From Nitrospirota bacterium (GTDB lineage: Bacteria > Nitrospirota > Thermodesulfovibrionia > Thermodesulfovibrionales > UBA1546): DNA of 64,000 bases. Made by a program: the position numbers and the translations under genes. The stretch lies in contig WPIF01000006.1 in NCBI GenBank assembly GCA_009773185.1, forward strand, positions 78,677-142,676. Direction: 5' to 3'. The notes under the pieces were generated by a model. That model was not told where the DNA came from. It searched no databases and saw only the letters and a list, made by a program, of their open reading frames with translations. Below are positions 44,285-52,528 of this stretch, in pieces (positions within the stretch are counted from its first letter, which is position 1; every line of letters starts with the position of its first letter).

Positions 44285-44387
44285 TTGTAATTTATAGGCA
44301 GATAAATAATTGTGATTTATAGATTAATTTTTTTTATTTGACCATTACGCAGGCAGTATATTACTCTTTACTGCTTACTTTAAGTAA
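44285..44387 (+). promoter_or_regulatory. Candidate operator/promoter region of dsrA
   Basis: The AT-rich gap before dsrA holds a 13-bp direct repeat TTGTRATTTATAG at 44285-44297 and 44310-44322 (25 bp start to start), a possible promoter TTGACC (44338) with TTACTC 17 bp downstream, and a near-palindrome TTACTTTAAGTAA at 44375-44387. The repeat could be a regulator site; no known consensus is matched. Confidence 0.4.
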
Positions 44388-44441
44388 AAGATAAAAAAGT
44401 AAAAGTTTTTTCAAAATCTATCAAATACGAAGGAGGACTTT

Positions 44442-45674
44442 ATGGCTGGCAAGAAGTACAACACGCCGTTGATTGACGACCTCGAAAAAGGTCCGTGGCC
44501 GAGCTTTGTCACAGAGATGAAGAAGGCCGCAAAAAAGAGCGAGATGTCTAATGATGCATTGGGGCACCTCGAGAAGTGCTACGCTACCAAAAAAGGATAC
44601 TGGAAGCATGGTGGAATCGTTGGTGTCCTTGGATATGGTGGCGGAGTTATCGGGAGATATTCAGAACTCGGCGATGAATTTCCGGGTGTGGCACATTTCC
44701 ACACAGTAAGAATAAACCAACCAAGCGCATTCTTCTATACAGGCAAGGCCTTGAAAGAGATATGCGATATCTGGGACAAATACGGAAGCGGCCTGACAAA
44801 CGTACACGGTTCAACAGGCGACCTCGTGCTCCTCGGTACCAAGACCGAGCATCTTGAAAACATTTTCGCAGAATACTCTTCGCGCGGATGGGACCTTGGC
44901 GGTTCAGGTTCAGCGCTCAGAACGCCGAGCTGCTGTGTTGGCCCTGCTCGCTGTGAATGGTCCAATTATGATACCCTGGATCTTACGTATAATCTTACAC
45001 AGGAATTCCAGGATGAGCTTCACAGGCCGTCATTCTCCTATAAATTCAAAATAAAGTCATCAGGCTGTGCATGCGACTGTGTTGCAGCTCTTGCCCGCGC
45101 AGACCTATCCATAATCGGCACATGGAAGGGCGACATAAAGATTGATCAGGCTGAAGTCAAGAATTATGCAAAGACAATGGATATAAAGGCTGAGATCGTT
45201 GATATGTGTCCGACACAGTGCATAAGTTATGACGGTAAGGAAATGAAAATAAACAACAAAGAGTGCAGCAGATGTATGCATTGCATAACAAAGATGACAA
45301 AGGCATTAAGGCCGAGCGGCGAAAGAGGAGCAACTCTCTGCATGGGAAGTAAGGCACCTATCGTTGTCGGGTCATTGCTTTCATGGGTTATCGTTCCGTT
45401 CATCAAACTTGAAGCGCCATATACTGAACTTAAAGACTTGCTCCGCAAGATATGGGATTGGTGGGATGAAAATGGCAAGCCGAGAGAGAGAATCGGTGAG
45501 GTTATTGAGATAAAGGGCATGAGGTCATTCCTTGAAGCCATTGGAGTGGCGCCACAGCCGCAGCAGGTTAAGGAGCCGAGAAAAGACCCGTTCATGTTCT
45601 ACACTGATGAGGATATGGCAGGATTTAAGGCAAAAGAAGCAGAAGAAAAGAAAACCGGAAAGTATAAATTCTAA
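44442..45674 (+). CDS. dsrA: Dissimilatory sulfite reductase, alpha subunit
   Basis: 410 residues. The alpha subunit binds siroheme and [4Fe-4S] clusters: C165-x5-C171 in [10 protein letters not shown] and C209-x3-C213 in [10 protein letters not shown] hold the siroheme-coupled cluster, and an inserted ferredoxin domain has C256, C260, C275, C278 and C281. With DsrB it reduces sulfite, passing sulfur to DsrC. The second motif has an extra Cys (C211). AAGGAGGA precedes the ATG at 44442. It is 29 bp from dsrB and is the first gene of the dsrA-dsrB-dsrD operon. Confidence 0.97.
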   Translation: MAGKKYNTPLIDDLEKGPWPSFVTEMKKAAKKSEMSNDALGHLEKCYATKKGYWKHGGIVGVLGYGGGVIGRYSELGDEFPGVAHFHTVRINQPSAFFYTGKALKEICDIWDKYGSGLTNVHGSTGDLVLLGTKTEHLENIFAEYSSRGWDLGGSGSALRTPSCCVGPARCEWSNYDTLDLTYNLTQEFQDELHRPSFSYKFKIKSSGCACDCVAALARADLSIIGTWKGDIKIDQAEVKNYAKTMDIKAEIVDMCPTQCISYDGKEMKINNKECSRCMHCITKMTKALRPSGERGATLCMGSKAPIVVGSLLSWVIVPFIKLEAPYTELKDLLRKIWDWWDENGKPRERIGEVIEIKGMRSFLEAIGVAPQPQQVKEPRKDPFMFYTDEDMAGFKAKEAEEKKTGKYKF

Positions 45675-45703
45675 ATAAAATAAATTAAGGAGGATATATA
45701 AAA

Positions 45704-46777
45704 ATGGCAATACCTCAGAGAAAAACAGACGTAGGCCCGCCTCATTATAAACAATTCCTGCCGCCTGTAATACAGAAAAATTACGGCAAATGGAAATACC
45801 ATGAGGTGATTAACCCGGGTACTATGGTTCATGTAGGTGAAAGCGGTGACAAACTCTGGACAGTCAGGGTTGCATCACCCAGGATACTCGCAACAGATAC
45901 GATCCGTGAGCAGTGTGATATTGCAGAAAAATACTGTGACGGATATCTGCGCTACACAACAAGAAATAATGTAGAGTTTCTTGTATCCGATGAAAAGAAA
46001 CTTGAACCTCTGAAGAAAGAACTTACAGCCAAGGGCTTTAAGATGGGCGGAATAGGCTATGGCATTACAAATGTTGTACATACCCAGGGATGGGTACACT
46101 GCCACGGCGCATGCACAGACGCCTCAGGCCTTGTCAAGGCAATGATGGATGAGCTCTATGAATATTTCGATTCAAAGAGGCTTCCAAACAAGGTAAGGCT
46201 TGCAGTTGCCTGCTGTGTTAATATGTGCGGCGCAGTTCACTGCTCTGACATAGCTGTTGTTGCAGTTCATACAAAGGTTCCTCAGATTAATCACGAGACC
46301 TTTAAGAACATGTGCGAGCTTCCGACAGTTATCGGTTCATGCCCGACACGCGCTATCAGCCCTGACCCTGCAAAGAAGAGTATTAAGATAAATGCTGAGA
46401 AGTGCATGTACTGTGGTAACTGTTTTACAGTATGCCCGCCTATCAGCATTAAGGATCCTGAACGTGACGGAGTTGCTATCGTGGTGGGTGGAAAGATAAA
46501 CAGCCTGAGAACAAATCCAAAGTTCTCAAAGCTTGTTATCCCTTACATTTCCAATGTGCCGCCGAGATGGCCGAAGGTCGTTGCTGCGATAAAGCATATC
46601 GTTGAAGTGTATGCAAAGAACGCAAAGAAGCACGAGAGAATAGGTGAATGGATAGAGAGGATAGGATGGGAGAGGTTCTTCTCATTGGCCAATATTGACT
46701 TCACATTCCAGTCTATCGATGACTTCACCTTCATGAGAGATACAATGAGGACGGCATCAACATTTAAGTGGTCGTAA
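45704..46777 (+). CDS. dsrB: Dissimilatory sulfite reductase, beta subunit
   Basis: 357 residues. Catalytic siroheme-cluster Cys residues are C133 (TQGWVHCHGACTDASG) and C170, C171, C175 (ACCVNMCG); the ferredoxin domain has CMYCGNCFTVCPP at 234-246. The beta subunit holds the active siroheme. The sequence, together with the downstream dsrD, points to the reductive rather than the oxidative (reverse) DsrAB. GGAGG lies 12 bp before the ATG. A strong perfect hairpin follows before dsrD. Confidence 0.97.
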   Translation: MAIPQRKTDVGPPHYKQFLPPVIQKNYGKWKYHEVINPGTMVHVGESGDKLWTVRVASPRILATDTIREQCDIAEKYCDGYLRYTTRNNVEFLVSDEKKLEPLKKELTAKGFKMGGIGYGITNVVHTQGWVHCHGACTDASGLVKAMMDELYEYFDSKRLPNKVRLAVACCVNMCGAVHCSDIAVVAVHTKVPQINHETFKNMCELPTVIGSCPTRAISPDPAKKSIKINAEKCMYCGNCFTVCPPISIKDPERDGVAIVVGGKINSLRTNPKFSKLVIPYISNVPPRWPKVVAAIKHIVEVYAKNAKKHERIGEWIERIGWERFFSLANIDFTFQSIDDFTFMRDTMRTASTFKWS

Positions 46778-46786
46778 AAAATTGGC

Positions 46787-46814
46787 AAGGCAGTCCCGGA
46801 ACCGGGACTGCCTT
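46787..46814 (+). terminator. Intercistronic hairpin between dsrB and dsrD
   Basis: A perfect 13-bp inverted repeat: AAGGCAGTCCCGG (46787-46799) and its complement (46802-46814) with a 2-nt spacer. The T-tract is poor, so it may act as an mRNA stabiliser or partial terminator that sets the dsrAB to dsrD ratio. Confidence 0.65.
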
Positions 46815-46856
46815 CTTAATAAACGTCATTAAATATTTATCACGGGGGTAAGGTAT

Positions 46857-47105
46857 ATGGAAATAGCAGAACTTCAGAACAAAATTTATGCCTTCTGTGA
46901 AGCAGCAAAAGGGAAGAAGAAACTTAAAGAGAAGGACATAATTAAGGGCGTATCAGAAGCCGAAGGTGTACCGGGCGATGAAGTCAAGAAGGCCATGAGG
47001 CTAATGATAGACGTAGGAAAACTTATGTATTCTTACGGCGGCGGCGCAAGCTCAGTTGAAATCCCGAGTGAAGAGTATCTCAGGGAAAAAGGTCTTATAA
47101 AGTAA
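46857..47105 (+). CDS. dsrD: Dissimilatory sulfite reductase activator DsrD
   Basis: 82 residues with a winged-helix fold (IYAFCEAAKGKKKLKEKDI, then EVKKAMRLMIDVGKLMYSYGGGASSVEI). DsrD accompanies dsrAB in sulfate/sulfite reducers and has been shown to bind DsrAB and raise its activity; it is absent from most sulfur oxidisers, so it marks the operon as reductive. The 79 bp gap from dsrB holds a hairpin. A strong terminator follows at 47138-47172. Confidence 0.93.
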   Translation: MEIAELQNKIYAFCEAAKGKKKLKEKDIIKGVSEAEGVPGDEVKKAMRLMIDVGKLMYSYGGGASSVEIPSEEYLREKGLIK

Positions 47106-47137
47106 GAAAAGTCTCATTTTCACTTTATGTACAATTT

Positions 47138-47172
47138 AAACAGAGGGGATAGAACCCCTCTGTTTTGTTTTT
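47138..47172 (+). terminator. Rho-independent terminator of the dsr operon
   Basis: AAACAGAGGGG (47138-47148) pairs with CCCCTCTGTTT (47155-47165) and is followed by a T-rich run. It may also serve the convergent gene at 47187 in reverse. Confidence 0.85.
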
Positions 47173-47186
47173 AGCCTCTCATTGAT

Positions 47187-47828
47187 TTACCCAACTGAAA
47201 TCCCCTGAGAGTTCAGGATTTTAAACATCGGACGGCCGAAGAAGAAAAGCTCAGTCTCAACTGAAAGTCCAAATTCAGAAATGGCCTTTGAGCGTATGGT
47301 AAGGTCCTCTTGGACAAGCGCTGTAAGCTTTGCAAGCGATATTGAATCACTATTTTTCTTCATCACCGAGGAAATGAGATTTTCTGCTATCAGGACGGAA
47401 CATTTTTTTTCGTGCCTTGCAATAAACTCTGTGATTGGGTTGTCCTGGCTGATTATGTCAGCGCGGGTTATCGTGTCTTTGCCGATGGCAGAGATAATTT
47501 CTGAAGTATCCCAGCATTTTAAAAGGCGGCATTCCAAAGGCCTGTGTTTGTAAATAGTGCAAGAGGACTTCTTTTTGTCATAAAATAGGCACTCCCATGC
47601 TCTGCCTTTGCCTGACACCTTAATAAGTTCCTGTTTGACCGGTTCAGGTTTATCGCTCAAAGGGGTGAATGCAAGCTCGCCTTTTCTGATTGTTATCAGG
47701 TGCTGGTATGAGATATGGCCTTCAAAAAGTATTTTTTTGTCTTCCTTATGCAATGTCGGGCCGCCCTTAATGCAGCAGGTTCCGCATCTTATGCAATGAG
47801 TTCTATTATCAGATTTCAGATTATGCAT
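47187..47828 (-). CDS. YkgJ-family cysteine cluster protein
   Basis: 213 residues. The N-terminal HCIRCGTCCIKGGP and the later WECLFYDKKKSSCTIYKHRPLECRLLKCW form the CxxCxxCC...C...C set of the YkgJ family (UPF0153), believed to bind zinc or an iron-sulfur cluster. The C-terminal ~90 residues are helical and specific to this group. The function is unknown; cysteine-cluster proteins of this type occur near sulfur and iron genes in anaerobes. It converges on the dsr operon. Confidence 0.8.
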   Translation of the reverse strand: MHNLKSDNRTHCIRCGTCCIKGGPTLHKEDKKILFEGHISYQHLITIRKGELAFTPLSDKPEPVKQELIKVSGKGRAWECLFYDKKKSSCTIYKHRPLECRLLKCWDTSEIISAIGKDTITRADIISQDNPITEFIARHEKKCSVLIAENLISSVMKKNSDSISLAKLTALVQEDLTIRSKAISEFGLSVETELFFFGRPMFKILNSQGISVG

Positions 47829-47900
47829 TCGAAGAGGCCTTTTGTGCTGTGGGATATCGTGTCTGTATAACGCATACTGATTATTTTAACATTTTTAATT

Positions 47901-47906
47901 TATAAT
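47901..47906 (+). promoter_or_regulatory. Perfect -10 box, leaderless start
   Basis: TATAAT ends 6 nt before the ATG at 47913. No -35 of quality and no Shine-Dalgarno are seen. Confidence 0.4.
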
Positions 47907-47912
47907 TCTCTG

Positions 47913-48434
47913 ATGGATATACTTTTTCTCGGTCACTCATTGATTGAGTTTTATGACTGGCAGAAGAGGTTCCCTGCACATAAAGCTGTGAACCTCGGCG
48001 TGGCAGGAGAGACAGTCGAAGGGCTCTTATCAAGGATTGACAGGATAACAAAGGAGCATCCGTCAGCAGACCTCATCTTCATCATGACAGGATTGAACAA
48101 TATCGCCATGGATGATTTTGATTTTCTTGGTTCATACAAGAGAATTCTCGAAAAATTATCCTCTGCCTATCCTTCAGCCAGAATATTTATGAACAGCATC
48201 CTGCCTGTGATTGTGGATTTTATATCCGATGAGACAATCCGGAATATGAATAAATCTTTGAAAGAACTCGCCGGAGAAGCTGGCGTTGAATTTCTGGATA
48301 TTTACAATCTTTTCCTTGACGGAAAGGACAGGGTTATAAAAGATTATTTACTCGATGACGGTGTGCATTTGAATGATAATGGGTATGAGGTCTGGGCAAA
48401 AGCGGTGGAGGAAGTTATTGAGCAAATGTTATAA
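47913..48434 (+). CDS. SGNH/GDSL-family hydrolase
   Basis: 173 residues. Block I is FLGHSLIE (Ser nucleophile; GDSL varied to GHSL), block II VNLGVAGETV (Gly), block III MTGLNNI (Asn), and block V DDGVHLNDNGYEVWA (Asp-x2-His), so the catalytic set is complete. It should hydrolyse an ester, perhaps on lipid, cell wall or a secondary metabolite. No signal peptide is seen. The close -10 box indicates independent transcription. Confidence 0.85.
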   Translation: MDILFLGHSLIEFYDWQKRFPAHKAVNLGVAGETVEGLLSRIDRITKEHPSADLIFIMTGLNNIAMDDFDFLGSYKRILEKLSSAYPSARIFMNSILPVIVDFISDETIRNMNKSLKELAGEAGVEFLDIYNLFLDGKDRVIKDYLLDDGVHLNDNGYEVWAKAVEEVIEQML

Positions 48435-48508
48435 TCCATAAAATAAATTTCGGGTGAGAGATGGAAATAACACTTGACGATTTTAAATCTCGGTTTAAAT
48501 GAATTTAA

Positions 48509-49960
48509 ATGAAAAAGAAATCCCGATATCCAAGGCTTATAATTGCAGGGATGAAAGGCGGTTCCGGAAAGACGCTGCTTTCGCTCGGACTGATTGCTGC
48601 ATGGAGAAAAAAAGGCTTATCAATAGCTCCCTACAAAAAAGGCCCTGATTATATTGATGCAGGCTGGCTTTCATCAGCAGCAAAACATCCATGCTATAAT
48701 CTCGACCCATTTTTAATCGGCAAGAAAAAAATCCTTTCTTCTTTTAAAGGGCATTTCAAAAATGCTGACTGCGCTGTTATAGAAGGAAACAGGGGGCTTT
48801 ATGACGGGATGGATGCAGCGGGCACATACAGCACGGCAGAGCTTGCCAGGATTTTGAAATCGCCTGTAATTTTGATAATGGACTGCACAAAGGTCACAAG
48901 GACAGCAGGCGCAATGGTTCTGGGCATGCTGAAGTTTGATAAGAAGGTGGGTATAAAAGGCGTTGTCTTAAACCGGATTGCAGGGCCAAGGCATGAGAAG
49001 GTGATACGAGAGGCAATAGAGAGATACTGCCATATCCCTGTGCTTGGCGCCATCCCGAAATTAAAAAAAGAATTTCTCTCTGAGAGACACATGGGGCTTA
49101 CTCCGTTTCAGGAGCACCCGGAAGTAAAAACAACAATCACATTTTGCGCAGAGGTTGCTGAGAAGTATCTGGATTTGGGGAGGATATGGAAAATTGCGAA
49201 AGAAGCAGAGCCAATGACCGCTACGATACACGATACACGATGCAGGATACAGGATGAAGAAAATCGTGCATCATGCATCATGCATCATGCATCAACATGT
49301 ATTAATATCGGCATCATCCGCGATTCAGCATTTCAGTTTTATTATCCTGAGAACTTTGAGGAACTCGAAAGAAAAGGAACTAAGCTTATCGAGATAAGCG
49401 CTCTTGAGGATAAGAAACTGCCAGATATAGATGTTCTTTATATCGGAGGCGGTTTTCCTGAGACCAATGCCATAGCCCTCGCAAAGAACAAGTCCTTCAG
49501 GAAATCACTGCTGGATGCTGTGGGGAAAGGGCTTCCTGTTTATGCTGAATGTGGAGGTTTGATGTATCTTGGAGAGTCCCTTGTTCTGGAAGGAAAGAAA
49601 TATCCCATGGCTGGAATATTCCCTGTTAAGTTTTCACTCGAAAAAAAGCCTCAGGCTCATGGTTACTCGATAGTGGAAGTGCAGAACAATAATCCTTACT
49701 ATGGGAAGAGGACTGAAATCAAAGGCCATGAATTCCATTATTCACGGGTTATTAATCCTGAGGTGGCAAAGGAGTTCAGAAAGCGGAATATATATTTTTC
49801 ATTCAGGATGAAAAGGGGCGAGGGAATAATCAATAAGATGGATGGTCTCTGTTATAAAAATGTCCTTGCAACTTATACGCATATACACGCCCTTGGAACG
49901 CCTGAATGGGCAGAGGGCATGATAAAGAAGGCAGCGGAGTACAGGAAAAGATGCGCTTAA
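48509..49960 (+). CDS. CbiA/CobB-family glutamine amidotransferase, possible DsrN siroheme amidase
   Basis: 483 residues. Residues 8-200 are a P-loop domain (GMKGGSGKTLLSLGL, YKKGPDYIDAGWL), and 250-440 a type I glutamine amidotransferase with PVYAECGGLMYLGE and the HEFHYS triad part. The family amidates cobyrinate a,c-carboxylates; in sulfur bacteria a homologue (DsrN) near dsrAB amidates siroheme to give siroheme amide. No other cobalamin genes are in the window and dsrABD is 1.4 kb away, which favours DsrN. A heptamer-repeat insertion (about residues 239-262) separates the domains. The start ATG at 48509 lacks a clear ribosome binding site. Confidence 0.85.
   Translation: MKKKSRYPRLIIAGMKGGSGKTLLSLGLIAAWRKKGLSIAPYKKGPDYIDAGWLSSAAKHPCYNLDPFLIGKKKILSSFKGHFKNADCAVIEGNRGLYDGMDAAGTYSTAELARILKSPVILIMDCTKVTRTAGAMVLGMLKFDKKVGIKGVVLNRIAGPRHEKVIREAIERYCHIPVLGAIPKLKKEFLSERHMGLTPFQEHPEVKTTITFCAEVAEKYLDLGRIWKIAKEAEPMTATIHDTRCRIQDEENRASCIMHHASTCINIGIIRDSAFQFYYPENFEELERKGTKLIEISALEDKKLPDIDVLYIGGGFPETNAIALAKNKSFRKSLLDAVGKGLPVYAECGGLMYLGESLVLEGKKYPMAGIFPVKFSLEKKPQAHGYSIVEVQNNNPYYGKRTEIKGHEFHYSRVINPEVAKEFRKRNIYFSFRMKRGEGIINKMDGLCYKNVLATYTHIHALGTPEWAEGMIKKAAEYRKRCA
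49225..49293 (+). repeat. Inverted heptamer arrays in the cbiA-like gene
   Basis: Five left units at 49225, 49232, 49239, 49246 and 49253 (GATACAC, GATACAC, GATGCAG, GATACAG, GATGAAG) face four right units at 49266, 49273, 49280 and 49287 (GTGCATC, then ATGCATC three times). In frame, in the linker between the two domains. Confidence 0.85.
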
Positions 49961-50187
49961 CCTTCTTTCTTTAATTTCTTATACAGTTCTTCTCCTACGC
50001 ACTCTTTGGCGTATTTGCACCACTGGATACATGATTCGAGTTCATTGTATATAACAAATCCGCAATTCCTGCACTTTACTTCCAGGTCTGTTGAAAAAAC
50101 TTCAACCTCTTCATTACATTCGGGGCACTTTTTTACCTTAAGTGTAGGTGTTGTAAGGTTTGCCGCTCCAGCGCATTTATCTTTCAT
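49957..50187 (-). CDS. Small zinc-ribbon protein
   Basis: 76 residues with CPECNEEVEVFSTDLEVKCRNC, a classical zinc ribbon (CX2C...CX2C), and a C-terminal CIQWCKYAKEC segment with three further cysteines. AAGGAGGTG before the ATG is a strong ribosome binding site. Similar small proteins are found in sulfate reducers and Nitrospirota without known function. It overlaps the end of the cbiA-like gene by 4 bp on the opposite strand. Confidence 0.7.
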   Translation of the reverse strand: MKDKCAGAANLTTPTLKVKKCPECNEEVEVFSTDLEVKCRNCGFVIYNELESCIQWCKYAKECVGEELYKKLKKEG

Positions 50188-50277
50188 GTTTACACCTCCT
50201 TGCGTTCTTGATATAAGAATAACATGCTTTGGTTTCTGCAGATATGATTTAAATCAGGGTTGTCCGTGATATTTTTA

Positions 50278-52092
50278 TTACAGTTCTACTTTTGTCAGCA
50301 CACCATGGAGCTTCCTGGGAGGAAACTGATAAAATCTGATGAATGTTGAAGTGTTTCGCTTAATGAAATAAAATGCCTTCCATATCGGGTTGCCGGTAGC
50401 AATCTCTTCTACCCCGTAAAAGACAGTCCTCTCTTCAATCTTTGCCTCTCTCAGCACCTCTTCGACGTCCACTACTTCCATGTACCCCATCTGTACCTCA
50501 AACACTCTTAGCCCTGCGGAGAGGTCTTCCTTAAAGAAACCTGTAATACCGAAAGGGTCGTCTCTTTTGGTTATTGATACAAAGATATTATCCTCATACA
50601 GGATGCCGTGAAAAAACATAGTCTGTGTTATATAAAAGGGTATTTGTTTTACATCCCTTATCAGGAATAGGGCAGTGCCTTTAATTTTTTCGGTTGTTGT
50701 GTACACCCTGTGAAACTTATGAAGGAAATCCTCCAAAGGCATAAAGTCCATCATCCTGTAAAGTCTTTTTTGCCCCTGTATATAAAGAACTATTGTTATT
50801 AACGGAATAGCCGCAATTATCAGGGACCAGTAACCGCCGTGAGGAATCTTGGTGAAATTTGCACCGAGGTACATAATGTCGATAAATGTAACAAGTACTG
50901 CAATTACTGCAAATATCGGCTGTTTTTTCTGATAAAAAATCCATATCATCATAAAGCCTGTAAGTGTCATTGTCCCTGTAACTGCAAGGCCGTATGCAGC
51001 TGCAAGCCTGCTTGATTCCTGAAACTGAAGCATTATGAAAAGCACTGCAAAGAGCAGAAACCAGTTGACAGAGCCTATGTATATCTGGGATCTTCTTTCA
51101 TATGAGGTGTAATCAACTTTGAACATAGGCATTACCCTTGTATTTATGCCCTGATATATAATGGAAAACATACCGCTTATCATGGCCTGTGACGCTATAA
51201 TCGTAGCTGTGATACTCAATATAAGGAAGGGAACATAAAGGACTTCTGCATAATGAAATACCATCTCAAAGAGGACGTTATTTGCATCGGGGTGGGTCAT
51301 TAAAAATGCACCCTGCCCAAGATAATTTACGATAAGTGCGATAAAAACCCCTGACCAGGCCTGCCTTATAGGCCTGGCGCCAAGATGCCCCATATCTGCG
51401 TAAAGCGCTTCTCCTCCTGTTGCACAGAGGATTATCTCTCCAAGGGCAATAAAACCCTTAAGCCCATTCTCAGAAAGGAATCTTATAGCATAATATGGAT
51501 TAATCGCCTTTATGACCCCAGGAGCCTCTGCGATTGAAACCACTCCGACAAATACGAGGGATATAAACCACACAACCATTATAGGGCCGAATGCGCCTGC
51601 AACCTTCTCTGTCCCTTTGCTCTGGAATGCAAAGAGCACAATAGCAATGACCATTGCAGCAAGTACTATAAATGTCTTCGGCAAATTTTCAAACCCGGGT
51701 ATCAGCACAGCGCCCTCTACTGCACTCAGGATACTGATGGCAGGGGTGATTACACCGTCGCCCATAAGCAGTGAAATGCCTATAAAGGAGAGTATGGAGA
51801 CAAAGACAATGCTCTTCTTTGATTTAAGTCCTGAGGCAAGGATCTCTTTCAGAACAATAGTTCCGCCTTCACCCCTGCTGCTCAGGTTCATGGCAATCCA
51901 TGCATACTGTATTGTAACGAGAGTTATGATTGTCCATACTATCATGGATAATACACCAACGATGTTGTCAGCAGTTTTCGGGAGTATAAGAAATACTACT
52001 GTTAATGTGTAAATAGGGCTTGTGCCGATATCTCCGAAGACGAGCCCGAGTGACTTTATTATTCCTTTAGTTGTTGTCTGTTTTTCCAACAT
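50278..52092 (-). CDS. kup: KUP-family potassium uptake transporter
   Basis: 604 residues with about twelve membrane helices, starting SLGLVFGDIGTSPIYTL, the family signature, then GEGGTIVLKEIL, GDGVITPAISILSAVEG, and a cytoplasmic C-terminal domain (about 460-604). It imports potassium with protons. No regulator gene is attached. Upstream, 60 bp separate it from a small hypothetical gene in the same direction. Confidence 0.95.
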   Translation of the reverse strand: MLEKQTTTKGIIKSLGLVFGDIGTSPIYTLTVVFLILPKTADNIVGVLSMIVWTIITLVTIQYAWIAMNLSSRGEGGTIVLKEILASGLKSKKSIVFVSILSFIGISLLMGDGVITPAISILSAVEGAVLIPGFENLPKTFIVLAAMVIAIVLFAFQSKGTEKVAGAFGPIMVVWFISLVFVGVVSIAEAPGVIKAINPYYAIRFLSENGLKGFIALGEIILCATGGEALYADMGHLGARPIRQAWSGVFIALIVNYLGQGAFLMTHPDANNVLFEMVFHYAEVLYVPFLILSITATIIASQAMISGMFSIIYQGINTRVMPMFKVDYTSYERRSQIYIGSVNWFLLFAVLFIMLQFQESSRLAAAYGLAVTGTMTLTGFMMIWIFYQKKQPIFAVIAVLVTFIDIMYLGANFTKIPHGGYWSLIIAAIPLITIVLYIQGQKRLYRMMDFMPLEDFLHKFHRVYTTTEKIKGTALFLIRDVKQIPFYITQTMFFHGILYEDNIFVSITKRDDPFGITGFFKEDLSAGLRVFEVQMGYMEVVDVEEVLREAKIEERTVFYGVEEIATGNPIWKAFYFIKRNTSTFIRFYQFPPRKLHGVLTKVEL

Positions 52093-52162
52093 AATTATCT
52101 GTTTTCCGAAGGTGTTATTTTATACTTTACAATCATGGCTGGCAAGAGGAATTATGGTATTC

Positions 52163-52516
52163 CTAACTATTAGGAACCCCCCTGCGAAATGTCTTAACCG
52201 CTGTTTCCTTGATTTCTTCAAACATGCGTTCTCTGGCAGAGGTTATACGTTCAATGGGTATTTTAAGTGTTTCGGCTATTTTGTCAGTAGACATCTTTTG
52301 CATGAAGTACATGTCTGCAATCAACACCTTAAGCGCATCATCAATTATTATTTTTTTTAACCCGGCATCTTCAATATTTACTGAAGCACATGCATCATCA
52401 AAGCCCATGCCGTTTTTAACAGCATCTCTTATCTTTTCTACCGTCTCTTTATATTTTTTGTCTTCCTCTGTGCTAAAGATATCATCGCTTAATCCGTCAT
52501 ACCATTTTTCTTCCAT
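52163..52516 (-). CDS. Small helical protein of unknown function
   Basis: 117 residues, all-helical and acidic in the first half, with a C-terminal HTH-like part (KMSTDKIAETLKIPIERITS) that resembles a sigma-factor or resolvase-type helix-turn-helix. AAGGAAGG precedes the ATG. It lies 12 bp after ubiD, so it may be co-transcribed with it. I do not recognise the family. Confidence 0.65.
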   Translation of the reverse strand: MEEKWYDGLSDDIFSTEEDKKYKETVEKIRDAVKNGMGFDDACASVNIEDAGLKKIIIDDALKVLIADMYFMQKMSTDKIAETLKIPIERITSARERMFEEIKETAVKTFRRGVPNS

Positions 52517-52528
52517 GCAACCCTTCCT

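Noticed and set aside
48461-48502. A 13-codon ORF (ATG at 48461) before the CbiA-like gene
   Set aside because: Too short, no ribosome binding site, and no regulatory codon run; it may be chance.
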